Part shown: in pieces, positions 34,521 to 46,653 of the stretch | How positions within the stretch are numbered: position 1 is the first letter of the stretch | How the letters are laid out: every line of letters starts with the position of its first letter | Origin: Neocallimastix lanati (nom. inval.) | Taxonomy: Eukaryota; Neocallimastigomycota; Neocallimastigomycetes; Neocallimastigales; Neocallimastigaceae | Direction of reading: 5' to 3' | NCBI GenBank assembly: GCA_016946835.1 | Contig: JACVTC010000092.1 | Coordinates: 231,501-295,500, forward strand | DNA length: 64,000 nt | Translations under genes and position numbers: made by a program | The notes under the pieces: model-generated | Told to the model about the DNA's origin: nothing | Seen by the model: the letters and a program-made list of their open reading frames with translations, nothing else | The model's database searches: none

Positions 34521-35604
34521 TATTTAAGATCATGTGATTTGTTTGTTCATTATATTTAGTATCATTATATTCAATACTATCAATGAATTTACCATGCATT
34601 GTATTGATTTCTTCATAGCATGGAGTAAATTCCCTTTCATCTAAACATTCAATATTATTTATAGTATTATTATTTCTTCTTTTACGGTTGTTATCTTTAT
34701 TTCTTCTTTTGTTGTTGTTATTGCGGCTTCTTTTATTGTAATTGTTGTTTTTATTGTTAATAATTTTAACTCTTGAGTTATTTTTGTTTGTACCACATGG
34801 ATTAAAATAGCAGTCTTTTGCAAAATGGCCTTGATTACCACAAATTATACAAAATTTTATTTGTTTATCATAATTACGTACATTAGAAACGTAGTTAATA
34901 CTGTGGCTTTCAATATTATCAATGTCCATTTTGTCTTCGTATACATTGTTCGATGTTTGTCCTAAGTTATCCTTTGATTTTTGAATGCTGATTCTTGAAA
35001 TATAATTACTTTTTCTTTCTCGGCGGTAGGATAACATAGTGTATTTGTCCTTGATTTCTGTGTAAAAAGTTCCTACTTCCATAGAAGAACTGAATGTGAC
35101 CTTGTCTTGTAGCTCCTTAGGAAGTGCATCATACATAATTGATATTTTTTCCATTTTTGGAAGGTCCATAGAAGATGTTTTGAGAAGCCTAAATAGTTCA
35201 CAGATTTCATTGATTACTTCCATAGTTTCATGGAAGGAATTTTCGCGGATCGTATATAGTTGTTTGATCCACATACCACAAAGGGCCGAATTGTCTATAT
35301 AATATAGTGTTTTTAGTTTCTGCATTTTAGCGTACGCATTTGTAGAGTATTTAATGAAGAATTTTATTCGGTCAACCACATTTGCCGTAATATCTGAACA
35401 TACTTGAGCATCTTCAGCAATACAGTCGTCATAAAACTTCCTTTCATTGGCAGTTGATGATTCCGAAATCTTCAACGTGGCTAAGTAATTGGAAGTTACA
35501 TATTTCGTTAATTTCTTTGCTTTAAAGTGGTCATAAATGGCAGCATACCAAATCGGATAATTTTCACTTCCGGTGAGCTTATCGATGGAGAAGTTAGTAG
35601 CCAT
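34521..35604 (-). pseudogene. gag: Copia gag, cut by the insertion of E2
   Basis: Copia Gag of about 360 residues starting MATNFSIDKLTGSENYPIWYAAIYDHF, a UBN2/gag-type start. It holds the zinc knuckle CIICGNQGHFAKDC (about residue 252) and an Asn/Arg/Lys-rich tail. The frame is open up to the point where the E2 LTR interrupts it at 34520. It resembles the E6 Gag in layout. The ATG (35604) lies just downstream of the primer site. Confidence 0.82.
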
Positions 35605-35611
35605 TTTGAAA

Positions 35612-35625
35612 TGAGACTCTTAATC
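35612..35625 (-). promoter_or_regulatory. Copia primer-binding site, tRNA-Lys(CUU) anticodon arm
   Basis: The minus strand reads GATTAAGAGTCTCA directly after the LTR, fully complementary to the anticodon stem-loop half TGAGACTCTTAATC. Confidence 0.75.
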
Positions 35626-35844
35626 TGTTATTTATTAAAGATTTTTTTATTAATAAGTTTTATTTATATAAAATATAAAAAGGTAATTACAAAGATTTAA
35701 CGTAGTAAAATTTACATGTATTTATACCAAAATGTGGCTTGTTCTAGAATATTATTAATTAATTACATTATATTAAATATATATTAAATTTATATTATCA
35801 TTAATCTAGAATTGTTTTAATATATAAATTCACATATTGTAACA
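35626..35844 (-). repeat. Copia 5' LTR, about 219 bp
   Basis: Minus strand: TGTTACAATATG...AAATAACA with TG...CA ends, followed directly by the primer site. The partner 3' LTR is not in the window. Confidence 0.68.
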
Positions 35845-35930
35845 ATTATTATTTATTATTATTTATTATTATTTATTATTATTTATTATTATTTATTATT
35901 ATTTATTATTATTTATTACTATATATCTAA
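35845..35930. repeat. Microsatellite, unit TTATTATTTA
   Basis: About eight near-perfect 10-bp units directly outside the copia LTR. Confidence 0.85.
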
Positions 35931-37146
35931 TATAGATCTTAATTGAAAAGAAATTCAAGTATAAACAAAAGTTATAAAAAAGAAGAGAAAATATTTGATG
36001 TTAAATATAAATAAAATAAAGAAAAATTAAAAAATTAAAAATTAAATAAAAATACATATTTATACATATTATATATTAAATTAATTTTTTTATAATAGAT
36101 TTTTAATTTGGATTTTTTTTTTAAAAAAATTAATTAAAAAATAAACCAATAAAATTGTAGTTTTCAAAATATACAAATAATGAAATAATTTCATACAAAA
36201 CTATATAATATGAAATAGGAATTTATCTTGTTTCCCATTTCATAACTATTATGATTTTTATACTTGTCCATAACAAGTCTTAATATATTTAAATAATAAC
36301 ACTTTAATAAAAATATTTAATTCATTTTTAAATAAAATATTGTTTTATTAATATTCTAATATTTATAGGTAATTAGTAAACCTTTAATACAATTCTTTTA
36401 TAACATAATTCTAATAATCAAAATATAAAATTAATCAATATTAATTCTAATTTTATTAAAATATTATATACTAATTTTACTGGATAATTAGGAACATTTA
36501 TTTAAGTATTATTTCTAATAACTATTTATACTAATTCTTCATTTTAAAGTTATGTTTATAAACAATTATTTATACAATTATTTAACTATTTAATATTTAT
36601 AATATATTTATTTCTTATTTTTCTTATTAACTTTATTTATATTAATTATTAATTAAATATTTCGTTTCTTATCATATATATATATAAGTTTATGATTTTT
36701 AATTTGTACTTTAATTAGACTAAACTAAAATTTAAGAATAATTTTATATCATTATATTATTTAGAAATATAATTATGAAAATAAGTAATTCGAAAAACAC
36801 ACACACACATACACAAAAAAAAAAAAAAAAAAAAAAAAAAATAATAATAATAATAATAATAATAAAATGATTCATTATAATTTTTCTATTGATAATATTA
36901 CTAAAGCCAATAAAACCAAAAAATAACATATTTTTTGAATTAAATAAAATGAATATAAAAAATTGCTTCAAATAATATTTTTATTATATAGGATTTATCT
37001 CATGAAATCTATATTACAAAAAGTGGATTTCATTATTATTTTTTTATATAATTGTTTAGATAATAATTTTATAGAAAGTGAAAATTTTATGAATAATATT
37101 GAGTATTATTATTTACATTATTCATGTAGAATAATAAATATAATTT

Positions 37147-37181
<35 letters not shown>

Positions 37182-37276
37182 GTAAAATAAAATTAAACTT
37201 AAATTATATATAAATTATCTAATTGTAAATAATATTTTGTTTTTTTTTTATTTAATTATTTAATTAATTTTAAAAA
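35931..37276. other. AT-rich intergenic stretch without recognised genes
   Basis: No frame longer than about 75 codons is seen, and those are Phe/Ile/Lys-rich low-complexity readings. It holds an ACACAC run next to an A run (36800-36840) and another A run of about 35 (37149-37180). I see no domain, promoter or RNA signal. Confidence 0.5.
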
Positions 37277-37510
37277 TGTCAGAAGTAAGAAACTATTAAA
37301 ATAGTATATTAATGGTTTATGTTATAAATTAAATATTTAACCAATAGTTTTATATATATAAATGTTAAAGTGTATAAATAATTGTATTATTATAATTAAC
37401 AATTCACTTTTCTTGAACATTTTTCTCTTTAATAGAAAATATAATAAAACATATAATAAAACATACTAATATATCTCTTTAATATTTCGTGTGTCTTTTT
37501 GGATTTAAAA
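37277..37510 (+). repeat. E5 5' LTR
   Basis: 234 bp, starts TGTCAGAAGTAAG and ends GGATTTAAAA. No difference from 43514-43747 was seen by eye. Confidence 0.9.
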
Positions 37511-37538
37511 GATTAAGAGTCTCAACTCACCAGTTGAG
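37511..37538 (+). promoter_or_regulatory. E5 extended primer-binding site, tRNA-Lys(CUU) 5' half
   Basis: GATTAAGAGTCTCA (37511-37524) matches the anticodon arm of tRNA-Lys(CUU). The next 14 bases, ACTCACCAGTTGAG, complement a D arm of the form CTCAACTGGTGAGT. So about 28 nt pair with the 5' half of one tRNA. Confidence 0.8.
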
Positions 37539-37600
37539 TAAAATACAAAGCTAAGTATTAAAATTTAATCATTATACAAATATTAATTAAATATATAAGG

Positions 37601-37632
<32 letters not shown>

Positions 37633-37949
37633 CATTATTACTAACATAATTTTTCGATTTTCATTAACATTTATTAAATACCAAATATAAAAAAAAAAAA
37701 TAAAAAAAAAAAAATAACACATTATAATTACTAAAAATTAAACACACATATAAAAAATTAAATTATAATACAAATAAAACAAAATAAAAGAAAAAGCACG
37801 TTTTAAAACATTAATAAAATATTGAGTACCAATTTAAAAAAAAATAAATTCATAAAATTGAAACAAAATAATATAAAATAGAAATAAAAAAAGGCACTTA
37901 AAAGATATTTTGAAAATAAAAAAATAATTAAATGTTTTTAGTAATAATC

Positions 37950-38310
37950 AACATAGGTTAAGATGAAAATGATGTATAATAGTCATCTAACCAAATTATT
38001 AAAGTTGAAAATAACTGTAATAAAATTTGATAAATTAAGAGAATGAATGTTAAGTTGAAAAATCAACGCAATAGTCAACTAACATTAATTTAATAATAGT
38101 CAACTAAGAAATAAGTTGAAAATAATTGAATTAAAATTTGATAAAATTGAAAAATGAATATTAAGTTGAAAACATAATACAAAAGTAAACTAAATTAATT
38201 TGATAATGGTCAACTGAAATAAAAAGTTGAAAATATAATATATAAATAATAATATTCATTTTATAGTCAACTTTAATAAAATGTTGAAAATAATGATCAA
38301 ACAGGTGATA
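37950..38310 (+). repeat. Imperfect tandem repeat in the E5 leader, unit about 110 bp
   Basis: Two full and two partial units contain AAGTTGAAAATAA and, further on, ATAGTCAACTAA. AGTTGA and TCAACT are complementary, so each unit can fold on itself or pair with its neighbour. No coding frame spans it. Confidence 0.72.
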
Positions 38311-38804
38311 ATATTTAATTTAATTTAATATATATCATTAAATCAATATAACAATAAAACCAATCTTTTAAGTACGTAATAAATTATATTAAACTACTTC
38401 AACACTTCAATGAAATTAGATTCTACTTATAGAAACCAATCAAAAGTCAATATTAATTATCATTCAATTATACAGTAATTTAACACTAACAAATAAAATA
38501 AATTCAAGAAATTTTTTTTAAATTAAAAATATATTAACATTAATAACAAAACATAATAACAATGTTCATCAGCTCATCAGATGACAAAACAAAAATATTT
38601 ATTCGTTACAAACAAAACCAGAAATAATTATATTTAATAAATATAACAATTTATAATATATTAAATTAAATTTATAATGTTTAAATATATAAAGAATCTT
38701 TACTTTAATCTTTTTAGAAAAATAATTAATAAAGTGAAAACAAATAAATTTAATTAACTACTTGAAACAAAATCTCTTATTTTATTAAAATATTATTAAG
38801 CAAA

Positions 38805-39680
38805 ATGACTGGAAGAAGAGGAAGATCACAATTGATAAACGTTGAAGAATCGAATAACGCAAGAAGATTAGTTAACTTCAGCTATACGGAGAGCTTCAAC
38901 AGAGTGACCGAATTAACTACTGAAAACTATAGAGGATGGAAACGAAATATGATCAATCTCTTAAGTATTAATGATTTATTAACATACATAACTAAAGAAA
39001 AAGTTAGAAAATTAAGAAAAAGGGATATCAAGGAGAATATCGAAAAATATACTGAAGATCAGTTTGATGATTCCTTGGTGTATGACTTGAACGTGAAAGA
39101 GAATGACATAAACAATGATATAATTGCCCAATGGATCATTATGAACAGTTTGAGTGAAATTACTCAAAAGTTGATTGAAGGAAAAGCAAACACCGCCTAC
39201 AAAATATGGAATTTTCTTAAATCCTCTTTTACTAAGAACCAACAAACAAGAAAAATGGAACTCAAGAAAAAACTAGATGAACTGAAATACGATGAAGAAA
39301 AGGATATTAATATATTCATGTCAGAATTACAAAATATAATTGATGATCTAAAAAAATAGATGGTGACATGAATTGCAGTACTAAAGTCGGTATACTAAAT
39401 AGGACCTTACCGGAAAACTTAAGATATATTAATGTTTTCCAATATATAAATAATTGGGAAGAATGTACATCCTATGTTAAACGTGTAGTTCCAGAAATAA
39501 TAATTTCAAATAATATTGAAACAAATAATATTAAAATTGATAACGCCAAAAAGATATTTTCAATTGAAAATGAAAATACTAATTATAAAAACAAAAAACC
39601 AAAAATGAAGAAAAATGCCCAAAGAACAACAACTAGAAGAAATGGAAGATGTAACTATTGTCATAAAAAATAACACTATT
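38805..39680 (+). pseudogene. gag: E5 gag region
   Basis: Copia Gag starting MTGRRGRSQL, with a UBN2-like core (LTTENYRGWKRNMINLL; IAQWIIMNSLSEITQKLIEGK; AYKIWNFLKSSF). The latter part is Asn/Lys-rich, with one CxxC of a zinc knuckle (CNYCHKK) near 39655. It is not one open frame. Confidence 0.75.
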
Positions 39681-39689
39681 TTTATGAAT

Positions 39690-42600
39690 GCAAAAAAAGA
39701 TTATCAGATAGAAAACTCAAGTTTAGAAAAAGAAAAAATATTAAAAACAATAATCAAAGAAGACAATTTCATGAAAAGAGAAATTACGCTAACTTTATGC
39801 AAAAGGATAATTATAATTCAGTATATTCAGATTCTTTCACTAAAGACTACAATGATAATGAAACTATAAGCATTAACTACATACACAAAGGAAAATATCA
39901 AACTCCAGTAAACAATAAAGAATTAATATGCTGGATTTTAGACTCTGGCGCTTCAATAAACATTACTAACAGAAAAGATAAATTGATAAATATAAAAACA
40001 TGCAATGAAAAAATTTATCTTGCAAATAATGAAATATTAACTACAAAATACATTGGTACATTTAAAGGTTACATTAATGATCAAGAAATAATCATCAATG
40101 ATGTATATTACTCACCACTTATTGATAAAAATCTTTTATCGGTAGGAAAGTTAAACCAACAAAATTACAAAATAATTTTCAATAGTCATCATAACAAACC
40201 ATGTGCAACCATCTATGACAATCATCAAAATAAAATCATAAATATATTATCTCATTCGAATAACACATTTAAACTCTTTTTGTCTATACATCCATTACAA
40301 CTAAAGGATATAGAAAAAATCAATACTAACAATGAAATTAATTATACAAATATGAAAACTCAAGATAAACTAAATTTATGGTATAGACGTTTAGCACATT
40401 TTGACATTAAAATGATCAAACACAAATTATTAAACACTAATGTACCACTAAAATGTCCATTATGTATTCAATCGAAAATTAAAAACAAACCTTACCCCAA
40501 AAGCGAACATAAATCACAACACATATTCGAACTCATTCACATGGACTTAGTGGGACCATTACCAGATTCTATTTATGGTAATAAATATTTCTTTACTATA
40601 TTAGATGACTTCTCCAGATATGGCTGGGTACTCTTTCTTAAAAGTAAAAGCGATACATATTCTGCATTTTACAATTGGTTCCGTTATATTAAAAATAAAT
40701 ACAACATTAGGATTAAGTATATGCGTTCAGACAACGGAACTGAATTTGTCAATATAAAATTTAAAGAATTCTGCTTTCAGTATGGTATCCAACATCAACT
40801 AACTATACCATATAACCCCCAACAAAACGGAAAAGCGGAACGTTTCAACGGAACCTTAATCAATGCGGCTAAAACACTTCTCAATGGCGCCAAACTAAGT
40901 CACTAATTTTGGGAAGACGCTGTTGATACCGCAAATTATGTTAGAAACCGCCTTCCTCACAAAGGAATCTTTAATAAAATACCATATGAAATTTTAAATA
41001 AAACTAAAATAGACTACTCTAATATTAGGGTTTTTGGATGCAAAGTTTTTTTCTTTATTCCTAAAAATTTCAGATCAAAATTTGATAACAATGCTTCACC
41101 AGGTATCTTCCTTGGCTATTCAAATAATCCCACAGGTTACAAAATTCTTGATATTACAAATAACAAAATTGTTCTTTCAAGAAACGTAGAATTTTTCGAA
41201 TCAAACCCAGGCAACTCCTACTGCACTCACTGCAATCAAAATATATCAAATTTTATTCCAAATCATGAAATTAGGAGGAATAATAATTACTTTGATAACA
41301 ATAGCTACAGTCCAAACATCATTTCAAATAATTATCATAATAACACTGATCTACCAAACACAACACATATACATAAATCAAATACAAAAAATAACTATAA
41401 AAATCCAAAAATAAATAATAATAAAAATAAAATTAACAATAATAACAAAAATAATAATAACGATAATAATATTAATAACAACAACAATAACAATAATGAT
41501 TATAATAATAACAACAATAACAACAATAACAACAATAACAACAATAACAACAATAACAACAATAACAACAATAACAACAACAATAATAATTATAATAATA
41601 ATAACAATAACAATAACAATAACAATAACAATAACAATAACAATAACAATAACAATAACAATAATAATATCAATAATAATAATAATATCAATAATAATAA
41701 TAATATCAACAACAATAATATTAACGACAGCAATACTAATGATAAAAACATCACTCCCATTTCAACATCTCATGATCATATCGATATTAACAATGTAATT
41801 AAAAATGTAAAAACCAAAAGAAATAACACAAAAAACAGCATTGATAATAAAAGGAAAACAGATAACATTAATATAGATAAGAAAGATAATAAAAAGAAAA
41901 AATACAATGAAAAATTAAGAGAACCATTTAATTATGATGATATAAAAAACTTACTCGATAAAACTGAATGGTTGGAGTCAATTAAAGAAGAATTACAAAA
42001 TATGGAATCATTACATGTATTTGAATCAGTCGAGAAAATCCCTGAAGGTGCTAATATTACTGCTTCTAGGTGGATATTCAAATTTAAAAGAAATTCAGCA
42101 GGTGAAATTATCAAAAGAAAATCAAGATTAGTAGCTAAGGGATATACTCAACAAGAAGGAATTGATTTCCATGAAACTTTCTCTCCTACATTAAAATCAG
42201 ATTCAATTAGAATTTTCACTGCATTAGCTGTTCAAAATAATTTCCAAATACATCATATAGATATTAACGCAGCATATCTCAACGCACCATTAAAAGAAGA
42301 AATTTACATGAAACCACCAAAGGGACATGAGGACTACAATAAAAAATATTGGAAATTAAGAAAAGCTATTTATGGACTGAAACAAAGCGGCAAACAATGG
42401 AATGACGAACTAGACAAATATATCAAGAAAATAGGATACAGAAGAATCATCAGTGAGCCTTGTCTTTACTTAAAGGAAAACAAGTATAATAATATATCAA
42501 GCATATTGGCCGTATATGTAGATGATATATTATTAGCTGGGAAAAGAGAAGAAATTAAAAATACGAAAAACTTAATCAAAGAAAAATTTAAAATAAAAGA

Positions 42601-43462
42601 CATAGGTAAAGTTAATTTCATAATTGGAATAAAATTTATTAAACATAAAAATGGTTACTTTTTAAATCAATTTAGGTATATAGAAGAAATCTTAGAAAAA
42701 TTCGGAATGAAGAATTCTGTGCCATCAAGGAATACAAAACCAATACTAGATGAAGAACTAAGAAAGAACAAGATCGATAAAACCAAGTATAGAAGTGCTA
42801 TAGGGAACCTACTATACTTAGCTATATCTACAAGACCAGATATCATATACTCTGTTGGAAAAGCTGCAAGAAGATCAAAGGACCCTAATCTTGAAGACTG
42901 GGAAAATGTATTGAAAATACTCAGATACCTTAAAGGAACAATAAAATATGGTTTAAATTTTACGAAAGAGCAAGGAATAAAAGCTTTCGTTGACGCCGAT
43001 TATGCAGGTGATTTGGAAACAAGAAGATCCACTACAGGTTTTCTAATAACTATAGGAAATACTCTGACTAGTTGGTGTTCAAAACTCCAGCATTGTGTTT
43101 CTACTTCTACAGCTGAGTCCGAATACTACAGTCTTAGCGAATGTAGCAAACACTGTATCTGGTATCTAAATTTACTAAATGAATTTGGTTTAAATATGAA
43201 AAGTATTGAGATTAATATAGACAATAAAGCTGCGATTTTCAACGCAAAAAATCAATCAATTAATCCAAAAACTAAACATATGGATATAAGAGTTCACTAT
43301 ATTAGAGAATTGATTAGAAATAATAAAATTAAATTAAAGTACATAAAGTCACAATATAACCTAGCTGATGGATTCACTAAATACTTGAGTAATGGTCAAA
43401 TGGATAACTTTAGAAATTCCATACTAACAAACATTAATGACATAAATGATATAGAAGTATAA
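39690..43462 (+). pseudogene. pol: E5 pol region (protease, integrase, RT, RNase H)
   Basis: Protease: CWILDSGASINIT near 39935. Integrase: LWYRRLAHFDI and CPLCIQSK (40375-40475), MDLVGPLPD (40545), RSDNGTEF (40725) and NPQQNGKAERFNG (40820). A repeat-encoded Asn-rich linker spans 41400-41720. Reverse transcriptase runs from about 41960 (SRWIFKFKR; NAAYLNAPLKEEIYMKPP near 42270; YVDDILLAG near 42515). RNase H ends it (AFVDADYAGDLE near 42975, STAESEYYSLSE near 43110, DGFTKYL near 43370). The RT-RNase H part is one long open frame. The region has a few breaks upstream. Confidence 0.88.
41460..41720 (+). repeat. AAC/AAT trinucleotide array inside E5 pol
   Basis: Runs of AACAAT, AACAAC and AATAAT coding mostly Asn between integrase and reverse transcriptase. 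The linker of copia polyproteins varies in length, and this expansion probably arose by repeat slippage. Confidence 0.85.
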
Positions 43463-43513
43463 ATAGTATATATTGAAAAGTATAAAATTTATTAATATTA
43501 TACTTAGGAGGAA

Positions 43514-43747
43514 TGTCAGAAGTAAGAAACTATTAAAATAGTATATTAATGGTTTATGTTATAAATTAAATATTTAACCAATAGTTTTATATATATAAAT
43601 GTTAAAGTGTATAAATAATTGTATTATTATAATTAACAATTCACTTTTCTTGAACATTTTTCTCTTTAATAGAAAATATAATAAAACATATAATAAAACA
43701 TACTAATATATCTCTTTAATATTTCGTGTGTCTTTTTGGATTTAAAA
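43514..43747 (+). repeat. E5 3' LTR
   Basis: 234 bp, preceded by the purine tract AGGAGGAA. It appears identical to the 5' LTR. Confidence 0.9.
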
Positions 43748-43752
43748 AAAAA

Positions 43753-44690
43753 TTGTTTACCAAAAAATTTTATTTTTAATTACAATAATATAGTATTTAA
43801 TTATTATTTATTTATTTAATTTTTATTCATTTAATTGTTCAATAAATTAGGAGAGTCGCATTTCGAAACTTTTGTATTTCTAAATCTGTCTTTTTGGATT
43901 GATGTTTTATGGCTTATTTTCATTTGTGGCATATTTATTATTTTTATTAATTTATAGAATATGTCATATTTCACATGGGGAGTATGCATTTCGAAAGTTT
44001 TATTACAAAAATATGTATTTTGTTGTATGGCTTAAATATTTTTAATTTTAATCCACTTAATTTTATTAAAAATTTAATGAATAATAATTAATTAATTAAA
44101 TAAATAAAATTACAATTCTCAAAAATTTTCAAACACGTAATCTTACGTGGTGCGTATATCTAATTGTATCATAATTTTGTGGCTTTTTTCTACAATTTTA
44201 AAAAAGCCATATATTCACAATATGGCGTGAATAATAAATGTGGTGATATTTTATGACGAAAATTTATAAGTCACCAAGAATTTGGCGAAATTCAACTGGA
44301 CGAAATTCAACTTTTGGCGAAATACAACACTTCAATAAATAATAATTAGGTTAGGTATTTCTATTTAACATTGAAAAATAAAATAAAAAATAAAATAAAA
44401 ATAAGAAATAAGAAAACTTTTTTTTAAACATTGAAAAATAAAATAAAAATAAATTAACATTTTATTTTTTAATGCTTAAAAAAAAAAAAATAAGAAATAA
44501 GAAAACTTCTTTTTTAAAAATTAAAAAATAAAATAAAAATAAATAAAAATTTATTTTTTAAGCATTAAAAAATAAAAAAAATAAAATAAAATAAAAAATA
44601 AAAAAAAAAAAATAAAAATAAATAAATAAAATAGTAAATAAAGAAATAATAAATAATTAATAATTAAATAATTGTAACTAATGTATTCTG
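43753..44690. other. Patchwork of MULE-like termini and AT-rich repeats
   Basis: Two left-end-like sequences occur in the same direction: GAGAGTCGCATTTCGAAAC (about 43852) and GGGAGTATGCATTTCGAAAG (about 43978). They resemble the outer repeat of the 24479-26941 MULE. Three GGCGAAATTCAACT-like units lie near 44284-44335. The stretch 44558-44676 matches 8224-8330 beside the first MULE relic. No coding frame was found. Confidence 0.5.
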
Positions 44691-44692
44691 TA

Positions 44693-45260
44693 TTGTATTG
44701 TATTCTGTATTTTATAACGTATTCTGTATTTTATAATGTATTCTGTATTTTATTAACTATTTAATTTTATATTTTTTATATAAAGATAAATTATATGATC
44801 GAAATATCTTTTATTATTTTTTTTTTTTATTTTCGATCATTAGATTAGATTAAAAAATAGGTTAATTAAGATTTTTCCCAATTACTTTTAGAAGTAATCG
44901 GTTTTACTTAATTAATGCGATGATCGATATGGATAGAATATCGATCGAAAACTTATCTAGGTTTTTCTATCTAATCTTTTCCTAGATAAGAGATTTGTCA
45001 AGATTAGAAAACCCTTTCTTATTTAACCTTATTTTCATAAAAAAATATAAATAAGGCTCTTGAGTTCTCTTTGAGAAATCAAGAGTTATTATTATAAAAG
45101 CATAGTTATAATAGTAACAATTTTATATTTTTAACTTTAATAAATTAATAAAATATTTTATTCAAAAAAACATATTTTTAAAATCAAATTTATATAAATA
45201 ATTCTTCTTTTGCTTCTCGAGTTATTATTATAATTAATTTTATAATAAACTCTATAGGTA
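44693..45260 (+). promoter_or_regulatory. Promoter-like repeat, copy 1
   Basis: Begins with four copies of GTATTCTGTATTTTAT-like sequence. Hairpins follow (ATGATCGAAA...TTTTCGATCAT; CCTAG pairs), then a TATA-like AAATATAAATAAGG near 45045, GGCTCTTGAGTTCTCT, and CTATAG|GTAAAA at 45258. No coding frame. It matches copy 2 over nearly its whole length. Confidence 0.5.
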
Positions 45261-45652
45261 AAAAAATTATTTTATTTTATTTTCTATTTTCTCAACTTAA
45301 TGAATTAGTCGTTAAGTTGTAGTTAATAATTCTATTTTGAGTTAGTTCTTAATAGAATTATTACATTTTTTGTAAGAAAATATAATTATTTTCAACAAAA
45401 TAATTATATTCTCTTAGTTAAGTTATAATTAATATAACTTTTATTTAATCCATATTTCATTTATACACTTAATTATAATTAATAATTTATTTAATTACAT
45501 ATTAAAAATTTATTTAGTTTAATATTAAAATTTTATTTAATTAAATAATTTTTATACATTTAAAACAGTATTAAATTTATTTAATTATTCACTTAATTAT
45601 TAAATTTATTAGTTTTAGTTTTCTCTTACTTATTAAATCATAAACTAAAACA

Positions 45653-46266
45653 CTATTCTGTATTTTATCATGTATTCTGTATTTTATTAATGATGTATTT
45701 TTATTATTAATGTATTGTTTTATATTTTTATGTAAAGTTCTATAAAATAGAACTAAATAGATTAAATTTTAAATTTTATGATCGAAATAATTTTCATTAT
45801 TTTATTCTTTCATTTTCGATCATTATATTAGATTAAGTAATCGGTTAATTAAGGTTTTTCCAATTATTTCTTAAAAGTAATCGTTTTTACTTAATTAATG
45901 CGATGATCGATATGGATAGAATATGGATAGAATATCGATCAAAAACTTATCTAGGTTTTTCTTCTAGTTTTTTCCTAGATAAGAGATTTGTTAAGATTAG
46001 AACTCCTTTTGATTTTAACCTTATTTTGACAAAAAAGTATAAATAAGGCTCTTGAGTTCTCTTTGAGAAATCAAGAGTTATTATTATAACAATTATAATA
46101 TAATAATAATAATAATAATTAGTTTTAACATTTAAAGTTTCTAATAATTAATAAAACAAATTATTTTAAAAACAAATTTTATAATTAAAACTTTTCTTTA
46201 TCAATTTCAGTGTTTCGTCTATTATAATTCGTTATAATAAACTCAATAATTAGAAAGAACCATAGG
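45653..46266 (+). promoter_or_regulatory. Promoter-like repeat, copy 2, ending in a splice donor
   Basis: Same order as copy 1: TATTCTGTATTTTAT motifs, ATCGAAA/TTTTCGAT hairpin, TATA-like AAGTATAAATAAGG (about 46035), GGCTCTTGAGTTCTCT, and CCATAG|GTAAGT at 46265, a strong 5' splice-site sequence. It may be an LTR pair of a short element, or a duplicated promoter with first exon whose gene was lost. The stretch between copies and up to 46482 has no gene. Confidence 0.5.
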
Positions 46267-46482
46267 TAAGTATGATTCTTTTCTAAACCTTTAATATTAG
46301 CAGTTAGAGGTAATATTAATGATTAATAATTTAATTATAATTTTTTAATTAAATTATTATAATAATAACTCTTCTTAGTATAGTTTAATAGAATAGTTAA
46401 TTTAATAATATAACTAATTTCTAGAATCAAGTAGTACAAAATAATTTAGTGTAGTACAACAAAAAATTTTTAGGATTAATAA

Positions 46483-46633
46483 TAAAAGATAATTAACATA
46501 GATTTATACAAGACGATAGATCATAATACATTTAAGTAATCATTAAATATAAATAAATAAATACACATAAATATAAATAAATACTATAAATAAATAAATT
46601 AAATATATAGTTAAATTATGAGTGCAGTCAACA
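46483..46633 (-). repeat. E6 3' LTR, shortened
   Basis: 151 bp matching 55086-55236 with no difference seen. The remaining 170 bp of the LTR are absent. Confidence 0.8.
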
Positions 46634-46653
46634 CTCCCCCTCAAATAATATTT

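Larger units (their letters stand above)
24156..35844 (-). mobile_element. Old copia element, split by a MULE and by gypsy E2; 3' part missing
   Basis: Minus-strand pieces: 5' LTR (35626-35844), primer site (35612-35625), gag (34521-35604), a short piece (26951-27042) and a protease piece (24156-24469). E2 (27047-34520, duplication TATT) and the MULE (24479-26941, duplication TGTAATTTT) sit between them. Integrase, reverse transcriptase and the 3' LTR are gone at the junction with the gypsy fragment near 24155. The order of events is copia first, then MULE and E2 in unknown order. Confidence 0.75.
37277..43747 (+). mobile_element. E5: Ty1/copia LTR retrotransposon with identical LTRs
   Basis: The LTRs (37277-37510 and 43514-43747, 234 bp) look identical. 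AAAAA flanks it (37272-37276 and 43748-43752). A primer site, a 1.27-kb leader with tandem repeats, gag and pol follow, and AGGAGGAA precedes the 3' LTR. By its LTRs this is a very recent insertion. The coding part has a few breaks (about four). Confidence 0.9.

Noticed and set aside
36740-37190. Two small proteins of about 75 aa
   Set aside because: Both are made largely from A/T and AC runs, with no domain or codon signal.
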